Below the pieces are notes generated by a model. The model saw only the letters and a program-made list of their open reading frames with translations, was not told the DNA's origin and searched no databases. From contig NZ_NRRU01000023.1 in NCBI RefSeq assembly GCF_016583785.1, forward strand, positions 1-56,932: DNA of 56,932 nucleotides. The letters run 5' to 3'. The translations under genes and the position numbers were made by a program. This DNA comes from Rubrivivax gelatinosus. Its GTDB lineage: Bacteria > Pseudomonadota > Gammaproteobacteria > Burkholderiales > Burkholderiaceae_C. Below are positions 49,183 through 56,932 of the stretch, in pieces. How positions within the stretch are numbered: the first letter of the stretch is position 1; each line of letters opens with the position of its first letter.

Positions 49183-51582
49183 TCAGGCCCGCGCCGACTC
49201 GTTGATGCGCCGCTCCAGGTCGGCGGCTTCCTGCGGCCGGCCGTAGAGCCAGCCCTGGCCGTGGTCGCAGCGCAGCCGCGTCATCAGCGCCGCCTGGCCG
49301 GCGGTCTCGATGCCTTCGGCGACGGTGACCATGTCAAGCGACTGGGCGACGCGGATCGTCGCCTCGATCAGCACGCGGTGGTACTCGATGCTCTCGGCGT
49401 GGGCGATGAAGCTGCGGTCGATCTTCACCGTGTCCACAGGCAGCAGGTGCAGGCAGGCGAGCGAGGAGTAGCCGGTGCCGAAGTCGTCGAGCGCCAGGCG
49501 CACGCCGATCTGCTTGAGCTGGCGCAGCGTGCCGCGCACGACCTCGTCCTGCGCCGCCAGCGTCTCGGTGACCTCCAGCTGCAGCATCGCCGGCGCCAGG
49601 CCGTTTTCGGCCAGCACCGACGCGACCAGCTCGACCAGCCCGGACGAGCGCAGCTGGGCGCGCGACAGGTTGACGTTGAGCTGGCGCGGCGCGCGCGGCC
49701 CCAGCCGTGTGCGCCAGTCGGCGAAGCAGGCGCAGGCGGTGCGCAGCACGAACTCGCCGATCGCGTCGATCAGCCCCACTTCCTCGGCGACAGCGATGAA
49801 CTCGCCCGGCGTGACGACGCCGCGTGTCGGGTGGCGCCAGCGCACCAGCGCCTCGACGCCAGTGGCGCGCCCGCCGGGCAAGGCGACGATGGGCTGGTAG
49901 ACGACGAAGAGCTCGCGCTCGCGCAGCGCGCGGCGCAGGTCGTTCTCGATCTCCAGCTGCTGCGCGACGCGTTCGTGCATCGCCGGGTCGAACACCATGC
50001 AGCAGTCGCGGCCGGCACGTTTGGCCTCGTACATCGCGGTGTCGGCGTCGCGCAGCAGGTCGTCGGGCGTGCGTGCATCGTCGCCGGCGACGACGACGCC
50101 GATGCTGACCGTCGACTGCACCGAGCGCCAGTTGATCGTGTAGGGCTCGGCCAGGTCGCACAGCAGGCGGTCGGTGATCGCACGCGCGTCCTCGACACGG
50201 GCGACACCGTCGAGCACGACGACGAACTCGTCGCCGCCCAGGCGCGCCGCGGTGTGCTCGCGGTCCAGGCGGGCGACGGCGTCGCCGGGGCGCAGCGCGG
50301 CCTCGATGCGCAGCGCCATCTGCTTGAGCAGTTCATCGCCCTCGCTGTGGCCGAGGGTGTCGTTGATCTGCTTGAAGCGGTCGAAGTCCATGAACAGCAC
50401 CGCGAAGCCGTAGCCCGGGTGCCGGTGCGCATGGGCGATCGCACGTTCCAGGCGGCGGATCGCCGCGGCGCGGTTGGGCAGCCCGGTCAGCGCGTCGGTG
50501 CTGGCGGCGACGCGCAGGCGCTCGGCGAGCTCGTGTCGGCTGGTGACGTCGCTGGCCAGCGAGACGAAGCCGCAGTGCAAACCCTCTTCGTCGAGCAGCG
50601 GCTGCATGTCGACCTCGAACCAGGCATCGGGCGAGCGCTTGCGCAGCGTCAGCACCTCGAAACGCGCGCCCTTGCGCGCCAGCAGCGCCTCGTAGAACGG
50701 GGCGACGTCGCTCGGGTCGTTGCCCTTGCTGAACAGCGCGGCGTCGATCGGGCGGCCTCGCACGTCTTCCAGCGACCAGCCCGTGAGGCGGACGAAGGCG
50801 TCGTTGACCCACTCGATGCGGCTGTCCAGGCCGCTGACGACGACGACGTTGTCGGTGCGCGAGACGATCATCGCCAGGCGCTGCAGTTCACGCGTCTGCG
50901 CTGACAGGCGCTGGAGCTGGCCACGCAGCGCGCGCGCGGTCGGCACGGCCACCAGCAGCAGCACCGCCGCCAGCACCAGCAGCGTCAGGCCGACACCCCA
51001 CTGCAGCATGCGCACCTGGTGCGAGCTGCGGGTGCGGGCCGCCTCCTGCAGCCGCTGGTAGAGCAGATCGGCGGCGGCGAGCGTCGGTTCGACCTCGGCC
51101 TGCACCGCGTTCGCCGCGACCTGGACGCTGGCGCTGTCGCCCCGGTCCAGGTGCCACATCATCGAGTCGGCGCGGTACCAGAGGCGTTCGCGGGCGCTCT
51201 GCCAGCGCGCCAGCGCCGCGTCGACGGCCGGGTCGGCGCCGCCCGACAACGAACGCTGCGCGTTCAGCAGGTTCTGCACCAGCAGCGCGTCGCTGCGCGA
51301 ATTTTCGATCGCCTCGGACAGCAGCTCGGTGTCGGCCTTGGACCGCAGCTCGCCGCTTTCGGCCAGTGCCGCGAAGCGCCCGGCCTGCTGCGAGAAGATG
51401 CGCTGGGTGCCGGCGACGCCGACGAGATCGGCGTCGAGCGCACGTACACGCTCGAGCCGGCCGTTGTACCAGACCTGGAACGCTGCCAAGGCCACCAGCG
51501 AGACGAAGGTGAACAGCAGCGCGTAGCGGATGCGCAGATGCGCGCGGTCGACACTGACGGGCGTCGTCGACGTGGAAAGCAT
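49183..51582 (-). CDS. Membrane GGDEF-EAL protein with PAS domain (cyclic-di-GMP turnover)
   Basis: 799 residues from ATG 51582. Two membrane helices (about 19-40 and 195-220) enclose a periplasmic sensor that has a PilJ/NarX-like TQRIFSQQ motif. A PAS domain follows (SRTDNVVVVSGLDSRIEWVN), then a GGDEF cyclase with intact GGDEF, and an EAL phosphodiesterase with an intact EALVRW and DDFGTGYSS. Both catalytic motifs are present, so it could make or break c-di-GMP. An in-frame TTG start at 51672 overlaps the previous gene and is less likely; no strong ribosome binding site is seen. Confidence 0.92.
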   Translation of the reverse strand: MLSTSTTPVSVDRAHLRIRYALLFTFVSLVALAAFQVWYNGRLERVRALDADLVGVAGTQRIFSQQAGRFAALAESGELRSKADTELLSEAIENSRSDALLVQNLLNAQRSLSGGADPAVDAALARWQSARERLWYRADSMMWHLDRGDSASVQVAANAVQAEVEPTLAAADLLYQRLQEAARTRSSHQVRMLQWGVGLTLLVLAAVLLLVAVPTARALRGQLQRLSAQTRELQRLAMIVSRTDNVVVVSGLDSRIEWVNDAFVRLTGWSLEDVRGRPIDAALFSKGNDPSDVAPFYEALLARKGARFEVLTLRKRSPDAWFEVDMQPLLDEEGLHCGFVSLASDVTSRHELAERLRVAASTDALTGLPNRAAAIRRLERAIAHAHRHPGYGFAVLFMDFDRFKQINDTLGHSEGDELLKQMALRIEAALRPGDAVARLDREHTAARLGGDEFVVVLDGVARVEDARAITDRLLCDLAEPYTINWRSVQSTVSIGVVVAGDDARTPDDLLRDADTAMYEAKRAGRDCCMVFDPAMHERVAQQLEIENDLRRALRERELFVVYQPIVALPGGRATGVEALVRWRHPTRGVVTPGEFIAVAEEVGLIDAIGEFVLRTACACFADWRTRLGPRAPRQLNVNLSRAQLRSSGLVELVASVLAENGLAPAMLQLEVTETLAAQDEVVRGTLRQLKQIGVRLALDDFGTGYSSLACLHLLPVDTVKIDRSFIAHAESIEYHRVLIEATIRVAQSLDMVTVAEGIETAGQAALMTRLRCDHGQGWLYGRPQEAADLERRINESARA

Positions 51583-51644
51583 CGTGGCGGGGCTTACGAA
51601 TCGGCGGCGCGGGCTGCGCCGTCCCGGATATCGGCCGTTTAGCC

Positions 51645-52847
51645 TCAGGCTGAAGCGTCCCTTGAGACGCAAAACTCATTTCGTTGTGCCTGCAGCGCGG
51701 CTATCGAGCCGCCCAGGCCGGCCAGGGCCGCGACCCAGAACACCGTCGTCAGGCCGTGGTGTTCGGCGATCCAGCCGCCGGCCAGGCCGCCGAGCACACC
51801 CGGTACGCCGTAACCCAGCACCGAATACAGCGCCTGGCCGCGGGTGCGCAGGGCCCCGGGGAAGTGGCGGCTCACCAGCACGATGCTCGCCGCGTGGTGG
51901 GCGGCGAAGCTCAAGGCGTGCAGCAGCTGCGCCGCGATCAGCAGCCCGGTGTGCCCCTCGGCCGCCGCCGTCATCGCGAAACGCAGCGCTGCCGCGAGCC
52001 CCGCCCAGCACAACCAGCGATGCGGGTCGAAGCGGCCCAGCGCGTGCCCCTGGAACCAGAAGAAGACGATCTCGACGACGATCGACACCGCCCAGAGCGC
52101 GCCGACGGCCGACTTCGCATAACCGCGCTCGTCCAGCAGCAGCGAGAAGAAGACGTAGAGCGCGGTGTGCGCCAGCACCGTCAGCGCCACCGAGACGAAG
52201 AACCAGGCCACCGCAGGGCGGCGCAGCACCGGCAGGATGGCCGGTGGCGCGGCCCGGGCCGCCGCCTCCGGGGTGCCTTCGGGCAGGCGCAGCACCACCA
52301 CCAGCAGCGCCGCGTAGAGCGCGCCAAGCAGCAGCGGGAACAGGCCGATGCCCAGGCGCTGCAGCAGCGCGCCGGCGGCGAGCACCGAGACGACGAAACC
52401 GAGCGAGCCCCAGACCCGCACGCGGCCGTAACGGCGCGAGTCGAAGCCGCTGGCGCCGGTCAGCCGCGCCGCCAGCGCGGCTTCGCACAGCGGCACGATC
52501 GCGCCGTTGGCCAGGAACAGCAGCGTGGTGCAGGCGGCCACCGCCCACTCGCCGCGCACCACCAGGAAGCCGAGCGCGGCCAGCAGTGCCGCCGCGGCGG
52601 CGATGCGGATCAGCCGCACCCGCCGCCCGCCGTGGTCGGCGAGCCAGCCCCAGCCATAGGGCGCGACGACACGCGTCCAGCTCTGCAGCGAGGCCACCGC
52701 GCCGATCAGCAGGGTCGAAAAACCCAGCTCCTTGAACCACAGCGGCGCGTAGGGGTTGAAGAGCGCGATGCCGGCGAAGTAGACGAACCAGATCGCGCCG
52801 AAGGCGCCGGTGCCCGCCGCCGGCCGGGCCGGGAGGCCGGGAGTCAA
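51645..52847 (-). CDS. MFS transporter (3-phenylpropionate-permease-like / MFS_1-like)
   Basis: 400 residues if translation starts at TTG 52847, which overlaps the aroC stop (TTGA) and is the only start-type codon before the first helix ([20 protein letters not shown]). About twelve membrane helices; the loop [14 protein letters not shown] after helix 2 matches the MFS signature, and [13 protein letters not shown] is conserved in the HcaT/LacY-like group. The substrate is not known. There is no separate ribosome binding site, so coupling to aroC translation is likely. Confidence 0.85.
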   Translation of the reverse strand: MTPGLPARPAAGTGAFGAIWFVYFAGIALFNPYAPLWFKELGFSTLLIGAVASLQSWTRVVAPYGWGWLADHGGRRVRLIRIAAAAALLAALGFLVVRGEWAVAACTTLLFLANGAIVPLCEAALAARLTGASGFDSRRYGRVRVWGSLGFVVSVLAAGALLQRLGIGLFPLLLGALYAALLVVVLRLPEGTPEAAARAAPPAILPVLRRPAVAWFFVSVALTVLAHTALYVFFSLLLDERGYAKSAVGALWAVSIVVEIVFFWFQGHALGRFDPHRWLCWAGLAAALRFAMTAAAEGHTGLLIAAQLLHALSFAAHHAASIVLVSRHFPGALRTRGQALYSVLGYGVPGVLGGLAGGWIAEHHGLTTVFWVAALAGLGGSIAALQAQRNEFCVSRDASA

Positions 52848-53953
52848 ACGCCGGCGGGGCGCGCGCCCGGGATGGCCGGCAGCGGCAGCTCGACGTCGCC
52901 GCACTGCGCACGCTGGCGCAGCACGTGTTCCATCACCACCAGCGCCAGCAGCGCCTCGGCGATCGGCGTCGCGCGGATGCCGACGCAGGGATCGTGGCGG
53001 CCGTGGGTCTCGACCGTCGTCGGCTGGCCGGCGCGGTCGATCGAGGCGCGCGGGATGCGGATCGAACTCGTCGGCTTGATCGCCAGGCGCACCACCAGTT
53101 CCTGCCCGGTCGAGATGCCGCCGAGCACGCCGCCGGCGTGGTTGCCGGCGAAACCTTCGGGCGTCAGCTCGTCGCCGTGTTCGCTGCCGCGCTGGGCGAC
53201 GCAGGCGAAACCGGCGCCGATCTCGACGCCCTTGACCGCGTTCAGGCCCATCATCGCGTGCGCGATGTCCGCATCCAGGCGGTCGTACAGCGGCTCGCCC
53301 AGGCCGGCGGGCACGCCGCGGGCACGCACCTCGATGCGTGCGCCGCAGGAGTCGCCGGCCTTGCGCAGCGCGTCCATGAACGCTTCCAGGCGCGGGATGT
53401 CGCTGGCATTGGCGGCGAAGAAGTCGTTGCCGGCGATGTGCTCTTCGCCTTCGAACGGGATCTCGATCTCGCCGAGTGCGCTCATCCAGCCGGTGAAGCT
53501 GCAGCCGTGGCGCTCCTGCAGCCACTTGCGTGCGACGGCGCCGGCGGCGACGGTCGGCGCCGTCAGCCGCGCCGACGAACGCCCGCCGCCACGCGGGTCG
53601 CGCAGGCCGTACTTGCGCCAGTAGGCGTAGTCGGCGTGGCCGGGGCGGAAGGTGTCCAGCAGGTTGCCGTAATCCTTGCTGCGCTGGTCGGTGTTCTGGA
53701 TCAGCAGCGCGATCGGCGTGCCGGTGGTCAGACCCTCGTAGACGCCGGACAGGATCTGCACCCGGTCGGCTTCCTGGCGCTGCGTGACGTGGCGGCTGGT
53801 GCCGGGGCGGCGGCGGTCGAGCTCGGGCTGGATGTCGGCCTCGGACAGCGCCATGCCGGGCGGGCAGCCGTCGATGACGCAGCCGATCGCCGGGCCGTGG
53901 CTCTCGCCGAAATTGGTGACGCGAAAGAGTTCGCCGAGGGTGCTGCCGGACAT
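52844..53953 (-). CDS. aroC: Chorismate synthase
   Basis: 369 residues starting [20 protein letters not shown], which contains signature 1. Further signatures are [20 protein letters not shown] and the [14 protein letters not shown] block seen as [14 protein letters not shown]. It converts 5-enolpyruvylshikimate-3-phosphate to chorismate using reduced FMN as cofactor, the last common step to aromatic amino acids, folate and quinones. It is the first gene of a probable aroC-MFS-GGDEF/EAL transcript. Confidence 0.97.
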   Translation of the reverse strand: MSGSTLGELFRVTNFGESHGPAIGCVIDGCPPGMALSEADIQPELDRRRPGTSRHVTQRQEADRVQILSGVYEGLTTGTPIALLIQNTDQRSKDYGNLLDTFRPGHADYAYWRKYGLRDPRGGGRSSARLTAPTVAAGAVARKWLQERHGCSFTGWMSALGEIEIPFEGEEHIAGNDFFAANASDIPRLEAFMDALRKAGDSCGARIEVRARGVPAGLGEPLYDRLDADIAHAMMGLNAVKGVEIGAGFACVAQRGSEHGDELTPEGFAGNHAGGVLGGISTGQELVVRLAIKPTSSIRIPRASIDRAGQPTTVETHGRHDPCVGIRATPIAEALLALVVMEHVLRQRAQCGDVELPLPAIPGARPAGV

Positions 53954-54009
53954 GGGAACGCTGCGTTGGGGGCAGCGGATTCTATGCGGCGGCCCCGGTG
54001 CGGCCGGCC

Positions 54010-54468
54010 TCAGGCCGTCGGCCGGGCGGTCGCGTCTTCCTCGGGCCAGTCCTTGATGTAGGCCTTCAGCATGCGGTTCTCGAAGTCCTGCGCGTCGACC
54101 ACCGACTTGGCGACGTCGTAGAACGAGATCACGCCCATCAGCGTGCCGTGGTCCAGCACCGGCATGTAGCGCGCGTGGCGCAGCAGCATCATGCGGCGCA
54201 CCTCGTCGAGGTTGGTCTCGGGCGTGCAGGTCAGCGGTGCGTCGTCCATCACCGAGCGCACGTGGCGCGTGCCGACACCGCCGTTGGCGACGACGGCGTT
54301 GATGACCTCGCGGAAGGTCAGCATGCCGACCAGGTCGCCGTGCTCCATCACCACCAGCGAGCCGACGTCGAACTCCGACATCGATTTCATCGCGTCGGCC
54401 AGCAGCTGGTCCGGCGAAACCGTGTACGTCGTGTTGCCCTTGACGCGCAGGATGTCGGTGACTTTCAT
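54010..54468 (-). CDS. Tandem CBS-domain protein
   Basis: 152 residues from ATG 54468 ([12 protein letters not shown]). Two CBS motifs fill the protein: the first around [20 protein letters not shown], the second around [20 protein letters not shown]. Such pairs bind adenosine nucleotides and usually act as sensors. No catalytic domain is attached. The gene is divergent from metY. The true target is unknown. Confidence 0.9.
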   Translation of the reverse strand: MKVTDILRVKGNTTYTVSPDQLLADAMKSMSEFDVGSLVVMEHGDLVGMLTFREVINAVVANGGVGTRHVRSVMDDAPLTCTPETNLDEVRRMMLLRHARYMPVLDHGTLMGVISFYDVAKSVVDAQDFENRMLKAYIKDWPEEDATARPTA

Positions 54469-54520
54469 GCGGTCAATATAGCCCACAATCGGCGCCCTCC
54501 TGCCCCGTGGAAGGTCAACG

Positions 54521-55819
54521 ATGCCCGGTCCGTCAGACCCCGGATTCGACACCCTGGCGCTGCACGCCGGGGCCGCGCCCGACCCCGCCACCGGGGCACG
54601 CGCGGTGCCCATCCACCTGACGACGAGCTTCGTCTTCGACAGCGCCGAAGGCGCCGCCGCGCTCTTCGACCAGGAACGCTCGGGCCACGTCTACAGCCGC
54701 ATCAGCAACCCGACGACGGCGGTGTTCGAGGAGCGCATGGCGGCACTGGAAGGCGGCGTCGGCGCCATCGCCACCGCCAGCGGCCAGGCCGCGCTGCACC
54801 TGGCGATCACGACGATCGCCGGCGCAGGTTGCCACCTCGTCGCCTCGCGTGCGCTCTACGGCGGCTCGCACAACCTGCTGGCTTACACGCTGCCGCGTTT
54901 CGGCATCGAGACGAGCTTCGTCGATCCCGGCGACCTCGACGCCTGGCGCGCCGCGATCCGGCCCGACACCCGGCTGCTGTTCGGCGAGACGCTGGGCAAC
55001 CCGGGGCTGGAGGTGCTCGACATCCCGGCGGTGGCCGCCGTCGCGCACGACGCCGGGCTGCCGCTGCTGGTGGACTCGACCTTCACGACGCCCTGGCTGA
55101 TCAAGCCGTTCGACCACGGCGCCGACCTCGTCTTCCATTCGGCGACCAAGTTCCTGTCGGGCCACGGCACCGTGATCGGCGGCGTGCTCGTCGACGGCGG
55201 CAGCTTCGACTGGGATGCCTCGGGGCGTTTCCCCGAGCTGACCGAGCCCTACGCCGGCTTTCACGGCATGGTGTTCAGCGAAGAGAGCACGGTCGCGGCC
55301 TTCCTGCTGCGCGCACGCCGCGAAGGCCTGCGCGACTTCGGCGCCTGCATGAGCCCGCACACCGCCTGGCTGGTGCTGCAGGGGCTGGAGACGCTGCCGC
55401 TGCGCATGGCGCGCCACGTGGACAACGCACGCCGCGTCGCCGAGTTCCTGGCCGGCCAGCCTTTCGTCGAAGGGGTGCGCCACCCGGAGCTGCCGGGCCA
55501 CCCGAGCCACGAACTCGCCAAACGCCTGCTGCCGCGCGGCTGCGGCTCGGTGTTCAGCGTCGACCTGCGCGGCAGCCGCCGCCAGGGCCAGGCCTTCATC
55601 GAGGCGTTGCAGATCTTCTCGCACCTGGCCAACGTCGGCGACTGCCGCTCGCTCGTCATCCACCCGGCGTCGACGACGCATTTCCGCATGGACGACGCGG
55701 CGCTGGCCGCAGCCGGCATCCGCCCCGGCACGGTGCGGCTGTCGATCGGGCTGGAAGACCCGGCCGACCTGATCGAGGACCTGAAACGCGCGCTGAAGGC
55801 GGCGGAGCGTGCGGCATGA
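54521..55819 (+). CDS. metY: O-acetylhomoserine aminocarboxypropyltransferase (sulfhydrylase)
   Basis: 432 residues, the length of MetY rather than the ~400 of MetZ. PLP-binding lysine is K210 in HSATKFLSGHGT; other family blocks are PIHLTTSFVFDSAEGAAALF, YSRISNPTTAVFE, GETLGNPGLEVLDI and FSHLANVGDCRSLVIHPAST. It makes homocysteine from an acylhomoserine and sulfide in methionine synthesis. The choice between O-acetyl and O-succinyl substrate is inferred from length and N-terminal pattern. Its stop overlaps the following hydrolase start (ATGA). Confidence 0.92.
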   Translation: MPGPSDPGFDTLALHAGAAPDPATGARAVPIHLTTSFVFDSAEGAAALFDQERSGHVYSRISNPTTAVFEERMAALEGGVGAIATASGQAALHLAITTIAGAGCHLVASRALYGGSHNLLAYTLPRFGIETSFVDPGDLDAWRAAIRPDTRLLFGETLGNPGLEVLDIPAVAAVAHDAGLPLLVDSTFTTPWLIKPFDHGADLVFHSATKFLSGHGTVIGGVLVDGGSFDWDASGRFPELTEPYAGFHGMVFSEESTVAAFLLRARREGLRDFGACMSPHTAWLVLQGLETLPLRMARHVDNARRVAEFLAGQPFVEGVRHPELPGHPSHELAKRLLPRGCGSVFSVDLRGSRRQGQAFIEALQIFSHLANVGDCRSLVIHPASTTHFRMDDAALAAAGIRPGTVRLSIGLEDPADLIEDLKRALKAAERAA

Positions 55820-56658
55820 AGATTCCCGTCCACGGCCACGCGCTGTACGCCTACACCGGCGGTGTCGAGTTCGACCCCGCCCTGCCCTGCGTCGTCTTCG
55901 TGCACGGCGCGCTCAACGACCACAGCGTCTGGACACTGCTGGCGCGCTGGTTCGCGCACCACGGGCGTTCGGTGCTGGCGGTCGACCTGCCGGGCCACGG
56001 CCGCAGCGAGGGCCCGCCGCCGGCCAGTGTCGAAGCCGCAGCCGACACGATGCTGGCGCTGCTGGACGCTGCCGGCGTCGAACGTGCGGCCTTCGTCGGC
56101 CACAGCCTGGGCTCGCTGATCGCACTCGAGGCCGCGGCGCGTGCGCCCGGGCGCAGCACGCAGCTGGGCCTGATCGGCACCGCGTTCCCGATGAAGGTCA
56201 GCCCGGCGCTGCTGGCGACCGCACGCGAGAGCCCGCTGGCGGCGATCGACCTGGTCAACAGCTACTCGCTGTCGACGATCGCGGCCAAACCGTCGTACCC
56301 GGCGCCCGGTGCCTGGCTGCACGGCGCCCAGCGCGCGCTGATGCGCCGGCTGCAAGGCCAGGCCGAAGCCCAGGGGCTGAACCTGTTCGCGCACGACTTC
56401 GCGATCTGCGACGCGTATGGGCGGGGGCAGCCCTCACCCCCCGCCCTCTCCCGCGCGGCGGGAGAGGGAGCCACGTCGGCGCTGCGCTGCCCTGTGGCCG
56501 TCGTCGTCGGCGCCAAGGACACGATGACGCCGCCCAAGGCCGCGCGCGAACTGGCCGCGGCGCTGAACGCGCGTGTGACGACGCTGCCGGCCGGCCACTC
56601 GCTGATGGCCGAGGCACCCGACGGCGTGCTTGCGGCGCTGCGTGCGCTGCTCGATTGA
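55816..56658 (+). CDS. Alpha/beta hydrolase with a repeat-derived insertion
   Basis: 280 residues, overlapping the metY stop by 4 bp. The triad is S97 in GHSLGS, D235 in GAKDTMTPP and H261 in AGHSLM; the oxyanion block is FVHGALNDHS. The substrate is unknown. Residues ~205-218 (QPSPPALSRAAGEG) are encoded by a copy of the CCCTCTCCCGC/GCGGGAGAGGG element and leave the frame open, so the family core is interrupted just before the strand carrying D235. The insertion lies between the cap region and the catalytic aspartate, where a loop could tolerate it. Confidence 0.88.
   Translation: MKIPVHGHALYAYTGGVEFDPALPCVVFVHGALNDHSVWTLLARWFAHHGRSVLAVDLPGHGRSEGPPPASVEAAADTMLALLDAAGVERAAFVGHSLGSLIALEAAARAPGRSTQLGLIGTAFPMKVSPALLATARESPLAAIDLVNSYSLSTIAAKPSYPAPGAWLHGAQRALMRRLQGQAEAQGLNLFAHDFAICDAYGRGQPSPPALSRAAGEGATSALRCPVAVVVGAKDTMTPPKAARELAAALNARVTTLPAGHSLMAEAPDGVLAALRALLD
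56429..56470. repeat. Inverted-repeat element inside the hydrolase gene
   Basis: CCCTCACCCC, then arms CCCTCTCCCGC (56444-56454) and GCGGGAGAGGG (56458-56468) with loop GCG. Same order and sequence as the right half of the element at 31184-31279. Its reading frame is open here. Confidence 0.9.
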
Positions 56659-56743
56659 TCGGCTCCTGCGTCGACTGATCCTTCCGGCCGCGAACAGAGC
56701 GCCGCCCTCCCGGGCCGGCGCTCCCGCCCCGAACGGACTTCCA

Positions 56744-56767
56744 CCCTCTCCCGCTTGCGGGAGAGGG
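56744..56767. repeat. Inverted-repeat element after the hydrolase gene
   Basis: Arms CCCTCTCCCGC and GCGGGAGAGGG with a TT loop, 85 bp after the hydrolase stop; fourth copy of the hairpin in the window. It may act as a transcript end. The remaining bases between 56659 and 56823 hold no gene that I can support. Confidence 0.85.
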
Positions 56768-56823
56768 CCGGCGTGGGGGCTGGGTGGCCGCCGCCGCGAC
56801 ACGCGCCCCGGACCGCAGCGCCG

Positions 56824-56932
56824 CCATGCCTAAAATGACCGTCCATCCTCAAAATGGATGGCTTGGGGCCCGCGGCGACGCCGCGGGCCCCAAGCCATCC
56901 ATTTTGAGGATGGACGGTCATTTTAGGCATGG
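56824..56932. repeat. Perfect 109-bp palindrome at the window end
   Basis: Arms of 54 bases (56824-56877 and 56879-56932) are exact reverse complements around a single A at 56878. Each arm also holds a nested CCATCC / GGATGG stem. The palindrome ends exactly at the last base of the window, so its true extent is unknown. A fold-back or contig-end assembly artefact is as likely as a biological element. Confidence 0.9.

Noticed and set aside
44400..49205. 1,601-codon plus-strand open frame opposite the RND operon
   Set aside because: His/Arg/Gln-rich shadow of the conserved pump and adaptor genes on the other strand.
56824..56932. Hairpin telomere of a linear replicon
   Set aside because: A perfect palindrome at a sequence edge fits, but an assembly fold-back or contig break at a repeat is simpler and nothing telomere-related (protelomerase, terminal protein) is encoded here.

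Overview
The window is one contiguous stretch of a very GC-rich (roughly 70%) proteobacterial chromosome. Several things point to the Burkholderiales, probably a Rubrivivax/Leptothrix/Roseateles-type organism: EarP next to an EF-P with arginine 32, the order hupB / tRNA-Val / ppiD / tRNA-His, tandem glycine aptamers in front of gcvT, and the repeat families seen between genes. The species call is inference from gene content; no marker such as 16S rRNA is present. I see no rRNA, CRISPR array, prophage or insertion-sequence transposase. Both ends look like cut points: the left edge lies inside a giant gene and the right edge is exactly the end of a perfect palindrome.

Layout. 1-3773 (minus): 5' part of a cyclic beta-1,2-glucan synthase (NdvB/ChvB type). 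4209-7411 (minus): tRNA-His, ppiD, tRNA-Val, hupB, pgsA. 7467-7614: a 74-bp tandem repeat. 7625-10118 (minus): a TonB-C-like lipoprotein and uvrC. 10157-14760 (plus): earP, efp, a DUF3445 haem protein and mnmC. 14856-16873: a small charged protein, rpiA (minus) and pyrD (plus). 16922-20837: scoA-scoB-LanC-like operon (minus) divergent from a PAS-LuxR regulator and a glutathione transferase. 20853-26127: thioesterase, small membrane protein, YceH-like protein, SDR, FAD oxidoreductase and ETF-ubiquinone oxidoreductase. 26170-28255 (minus): an envelope cluster resembling E. coli yjfLMC / ygiBC. 28380-32934 (minus): acyl-CoA synthetase, enoyl-CoA hydratase and a secreted S9 peptidase. 33054-39203 (plus): tandem glycine riboswitch, gcvT, gcvH, gcvP, sdaA. 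39624-43739 (plus): glucose/mannose-type ABC transporter. 43807-44476 (minus): type II toxin-antitoxin pair. 44631-49022 (minus): RND efflux pump. 49183-53953 (minus): GGDEF-EAL protein, MFS transporter, aroC. 54010-56658: CBS protein (minus), metY and an alpha/beta hydrolase (plus).

How the genes fit together. Most of the region is housekeeping, but several groups form logical units. The glycine riboswitch block can send glycine to one-carbon units and, through serine, to pyruvate by way of SdaA. The acyl-CoA genes (CoA transferase, enoyl-CoA hydratase, acyl-CoA synthetase, thioesterase, ETF-QO) fit a fatty-acid and ketone-body catabolising lifestyle. EarP and EF-P form the rhamnosyl-arginine EF-P system, with MnmC nearby for wobble-uridine modification, so 10-15 kb is biased towards translation quality.

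The most unusual observations are a standalone LanC-like enzyme with complete zinc ligands in a CoA-transferase operon, a dispersed inverted-repeat element that has become in-frame coding sequence in the last hydrolase, and the perfect 109-bp palindrome that ends the window.
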